From UBA10427 sp003500135 (lineage in GTDB: Bacteria > Bacteroidota > Bacteroidia > Cytophagales > Cyclobacteriaceae), in the NCBI GenBank assembly GCA_963966275.1, contig CAWZYQ010000173.1, positions 1 to 7,498 on the forward strand: DNA of 7,498 nucleotides, read 5' to 3'. Shown here piece by piece: positions 5,046 to 7,498 of the stretch. A program made the translations under genes and the position numbers. The notes beneath the pieces are model-generated. The model saw only the letters and a list, made by a program, of their open reading frames with translations, searched no databases and had not been told where the DNA came from. Positions within the stretch are counted from its first letter, which is position 1. The number at the start of each line of letters is the position of its first letter.

Positions 5046-7490
5046 ATGTTTTTTAATTTTATAAAAATAGGACTAAGAAACCTTGTAAAACAACGGTTCT
5101 ACAGCGTTATCAATATACTTGGGCTGGCTACGGGGATCACCTGCTTTCTGTTGATCATGTTCTTTATTATTGATGAAGTGAGTTATGACAGCCACTTTGA
5201 GAATAAAGACCGTATCTATCGAATGATATCCAATGTACAGTTTGGAGATAATAGCTTTGTCGGCCCGCTCAGTCCTGCGCCTTTTGCAGATGTATTGATG
5301 CGTGAATACCCCGAAGTAGAATCCGCCCTTCGTTTAAGCTACAGCGGTGACTTTTTTGTGAAAAGAGAAGACCAGAACCTGAAGGAAAAACATGTGATAT
5401 ATGCCGACAGCACCTTTTTTGACATTTTCTCCTATGAAATTATAAAAGGTGAAGCCAAAACAGCCCTGAACCGCCCGAATACCATTGCAATATGCGAGTC
5501 AGTGGCCAAAAGGCATTTTGGAGATGAAGACCCGATCGGGCAGACACTTATTATGGACAATACACGTAAATGTGAAGTGACGGCAGTATTTAAGGATCCG
5601 AAAAAAAATGCACACGTCTTTTATAACATCCTGATCTCGATGTCGTCACGTGAAGAGGCTCAAAACGGTGTATGGCTGAGCAATAACTTCCCTACTTATG
5701 TGTTGTTAAAAGAAGGTACCGACCCTGAGGCCTTTTTAGAGAAAACCCAGCAGATAAGCGAAAAATATGTTTATCCACAGGCCAAACAATTTATGGGTGT
5801 GGAAGAAACCGTGGATGAAGCCGGCAAAAAAGGCTCAATGATGACCTTCGATATGCAGCCGATTACAGACATACACTTGGGCCGCAATTTCGAATTCGAC
5901 TATACCTCTACCGGAAACACTACTTATATCTATTTATTCGGCGCAGTAGCTTGCTTTATTCTGATCATTGCCTGTATCAATTTTATGAACCTGGCCACAG
6001 CGCGTTCAGCCACAAGGGCGAAAGAAGTGGGTATCAGAAAAGTACTGGGCTCATTTAAAAAGCAATTGATCGGTCAGTTTTTAACAGAATCTATGCTGAT
6101 CACAGCCTTTGCCATGGTGCTTTCACTAGGTTTATTGGAACTCAGCCTTCCCTTTTTCAATGAAATATCCGGAAAGAGCTTATCAATAGACTACCTTACC
6201 AACATCAATACAATTTTGGTACTTATCGGCGTTTGGATCATAGTAGGCCTTTTGGCGGGTAGTTATCCGGCATTCTATATTTCTAAATTCGACCCCGCGG
6301 TGGTGCTCAAAGGCAGCCTTTATTCCGGTAAACGAGGGGCATTCCTGCGAAAAGGGCTTGTGGTATTCCAGTTTACCATTTCGATATTTTTGCTTATTGG
6401 CACAGCCATTATTTACAAGCAATTACAGTTTGTTCAAAATACGGAGCTGGGTTTCCATAAGGATCAAATCCTGTTGATCAACGATGCCTGGTCGCTTGAT
6501 GATAAAACAAAGACATTTAAAAAGGAAATAGAAAAAGAACCCTATGTTAAAAGTGCATCTGTAACCGGTTATCTGCCCGTACAATCGTGGCGATCCAATA
6601 CTGCCTTTTGGGGTGAGGGGCCATTGTTGGACGACAACGCCATATTGATGCAAAGCTGGAACGTAGATTATGATTACCTGAACACCATGGGGATCAAGCT
6701 GATCAAGGGAAGGAACTTTGATCGTGATCATGCCACGGATACTGCTGCTGTCATCATAAACGAGACTGCGGCAAAAAGACTTGGGTACAAAAACCCAATA
6801 GGAAAAACTGTTAGGACATATATTGATATGCCCACTCCGGAAAATCCTATGCATGGACTTGCAAAAATGGAAGTCATCGGAGTGGTAAAAGACTTTCATT
6901 ATCAATCTTTGAAAGAACAAATCGGCCCGTTGGCCATGCGAATAGATGATGCCAATGGCTACATTGCCATTAAATATCAAACGGGCCATACCCAGGACCT
7001 GATCAAAGCATCGGAAAAAGTGTGGCAGAAAGTCGGAGCCGGAAACCCATTCAGCTACACTTTTATGGATGATCAGTTCATGGAGTTTTACAACAGGGAA
7101 ATACGCGTAGGAAAAATATTCCTTGGCTTTTCTATCGTTGCCATTGTAATTGGTTGTTTGGGGTTATTTGCCTTGTCGGCTTTTACTGCACAGCAGAAGA
7201 CCAAAGAAATGGGGATCCGCAAGGTGATGGGCGCATCCACAAAAGACATTATCATATTACTAACCAAAGAATTCAGTAAGTTGGTGGCTATTGCCTTTGT
7301 AATAGCAGTTCCATGTTCATTTTTCATAAAAAACTGGTGGATGAGCGACTTTAAATACCAGATTGATATAGGTGTGGAGATTTATATCTACGCCGGATTG
7401 ATCACTTTTGTGATTGCCTGGTTGACCACCAGTTTTCAATCGCTCAAAGCGGCCATGGTCAACCCTGCCCGGTCGCTCAAATACGAATAG
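5046..7490 (+). CDS. ABC transporter permease, duplicated FtsX/MacB type with eight membrane helices
   Basis: This 814-residue inner-membrane protein has two MacB-like halves in one chain. Helices are predicted at about 21-43, 294-315, 345-371, 387-411, 433-457, 688-713, 744-762 and 779-797. Large periplasmic domains follow helix 1 (about 44-290) and helix 5 (about 458-686). Each half repeats the same landmarks: an N-terminal LRNLVKQR or LRKGLVVFQF lead-in, a DPIGQT (162-167) or NPIGKT (583-588) motif in the periplasmic domain, and EVGIRKVLG (327-335) or EMGIRKVMG (721-729) just after the second helix of that half, the segment that contacts the ATPase. One polypeptide therefore probably supplies the whole dimeric membrane part, with two copies of the neighbouring ATPase. 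This layout of about 800 residues is common in Bacteroidota. The protein is full length, ending PARSLKYE, with its stop 8 bases from the window end. Whether more operon genes follow, such as a second permease or a TolC homologue, cannot be seen. Confidence 0.95.
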   Translation: MFFNFIKIGLRNLVKQRFYSVINILGLATGITCFLLIMFFIIDEVSYDSHFENKDRIYRMISNVQFGDNSFVGPLSPAPFADVLMREYPEVESALRLSYSGDFFVKREDQNLKEKHVIYADSTFFDIFSYEIIKGEAKTALNRPNTIAICESVAKRHFGDEDPIGQTLIMDNTRKCEVTAVFKDPKKNAHVFYNILISMSSREEAQNGVWLSNNFPTYVLLKEGTDPEAFLEKTQQISEKYVYPQAKQFMGVEETVDEAGKKGSMMTFDMQPITDIHLGRNFEFDYTSTGNTTYIYLFGAVACFILIIACINFMNLATARSATRAKEVGIRKVLGSFKKQLIGQFLTESMLITAFAMVLSLGLLELSLPFFNEISGKSLSIDYLTNINTILVLIGVWIIVGLLAGSYPAFYISKFDPAVVLKGSLYSGKRGAFLRKGLVVFQFTISIFLLIGTAIIYKQLQFVQNTELGFHKDQILLINDAWSLDDKTKTFKKEIEKEPYVKSASVTGYLPVQSWRSNTAFWGEGPLLDDNAILMQSWNVDYDYLNTMGIKLIKGRNFDRDHATDTAAVIINETAAKRLGYKNPIGKTVRTYIDMPTPENPMHGLAKMEVIGVVKDFHYQSLKEQIGPLAMRIDDANGYIAIKYQTGHTQDLIKASEKVWQKVGAGNPFSYTFMDDQFMEFYNREIRVGKIFLGFSIVAIVIGCLGLFALSAFTAQQKTKEMGIRKVMGASTKDIIILLTKEFSKLVAIAFVIAVPCSFFIKNWWMSDFKYQIDIGVEIYIYAGLITFVIAWLTTSFQSLKAAMVNPARSLKYE

Positions 7491-7498
7491 TGTAATTA

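Noticed and set aside
6423..6989. 188-codon open frame antisense to the permease gene
   Set aside because: It lies wholly inside the permease coding region and its translation shows no domain or normal composition. The sense protein has clear FtsX/MacB motifs, so this is a shadow frame.

Overview
The window carries five protein genes in two divergent transcription units, separated by a control region of roughly 310 bp. The organism looks like a member of the Bacteroidota, probably a marine or soil Cytophagales-type bacterium. The grounds are moderate-to-low GC, AT-rich translation starts with almost no Shine-Dalgarno sequence, and a single-chain FtsX/MacB-type permease of about 810 residues that is typical of that phylum. 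This placement is inferred from protein character, not from a search.

Left half, minus strand: a sigma-54-dependent NtrC-type response regulator (1361-2755) is followed, with an 11-base overlap, by a membrane histidine kinase (16-1371). The kinase has two membrane helices joined by only about five residues, so it has no periplasmic sensor domain. It carries a PAS-like region, an NtrY-type H-box and a complete ATP-binding domain. The regulator has receiver, AAA+ and Fis-type helix-turn-helix domains. Its sigma-54 contact loop reads GAFTDA instead of GAFTGA.

Middle (2756-3069): a sigma-70-like promoter points left toward the regulator. On the rightward side there are several perfect palindromes. 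The most striking are two adjacent 16-bp dyads (2927-2942 and 2947-2962) that share CGTYC-N6-GRACG, lie 20 bp centre to centre, and differ in ways that keep each one symmetrical. They lie about 90-110 bp upstream of a degenerate sigma-54-like element next to the efflux genes, which is the usual place for an enhancer-type binding site.

Right half, plus strand: a tightly packed three-gene operon (gaps of 14 and 21 bp) encodes a tripartite-efflux-type ABC exporter. It comprises a MacA/HlyD-like membrane fusion protein (3070-4320), a MacB/LolD-class ATPase (4335-5024) and an eight-helix permease with two FtsX-like halves (5046-7490). No TolC-like outer-membrane channel is encoded in the window.

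Inferred working model: the kinase senses something at the membrane, possibly the state of the neighbouring transporter, and phosphorylates the regulator. The regulator binds the tandem dyads and activates a sigma-54 promoter for the exporter operon. The exported substrate cannot be read from the sequence. The module belongs to known families. The least explained parts are the tandem operator candidates, the near-absence of a sensor domain, and the variant GAFTDA loop.
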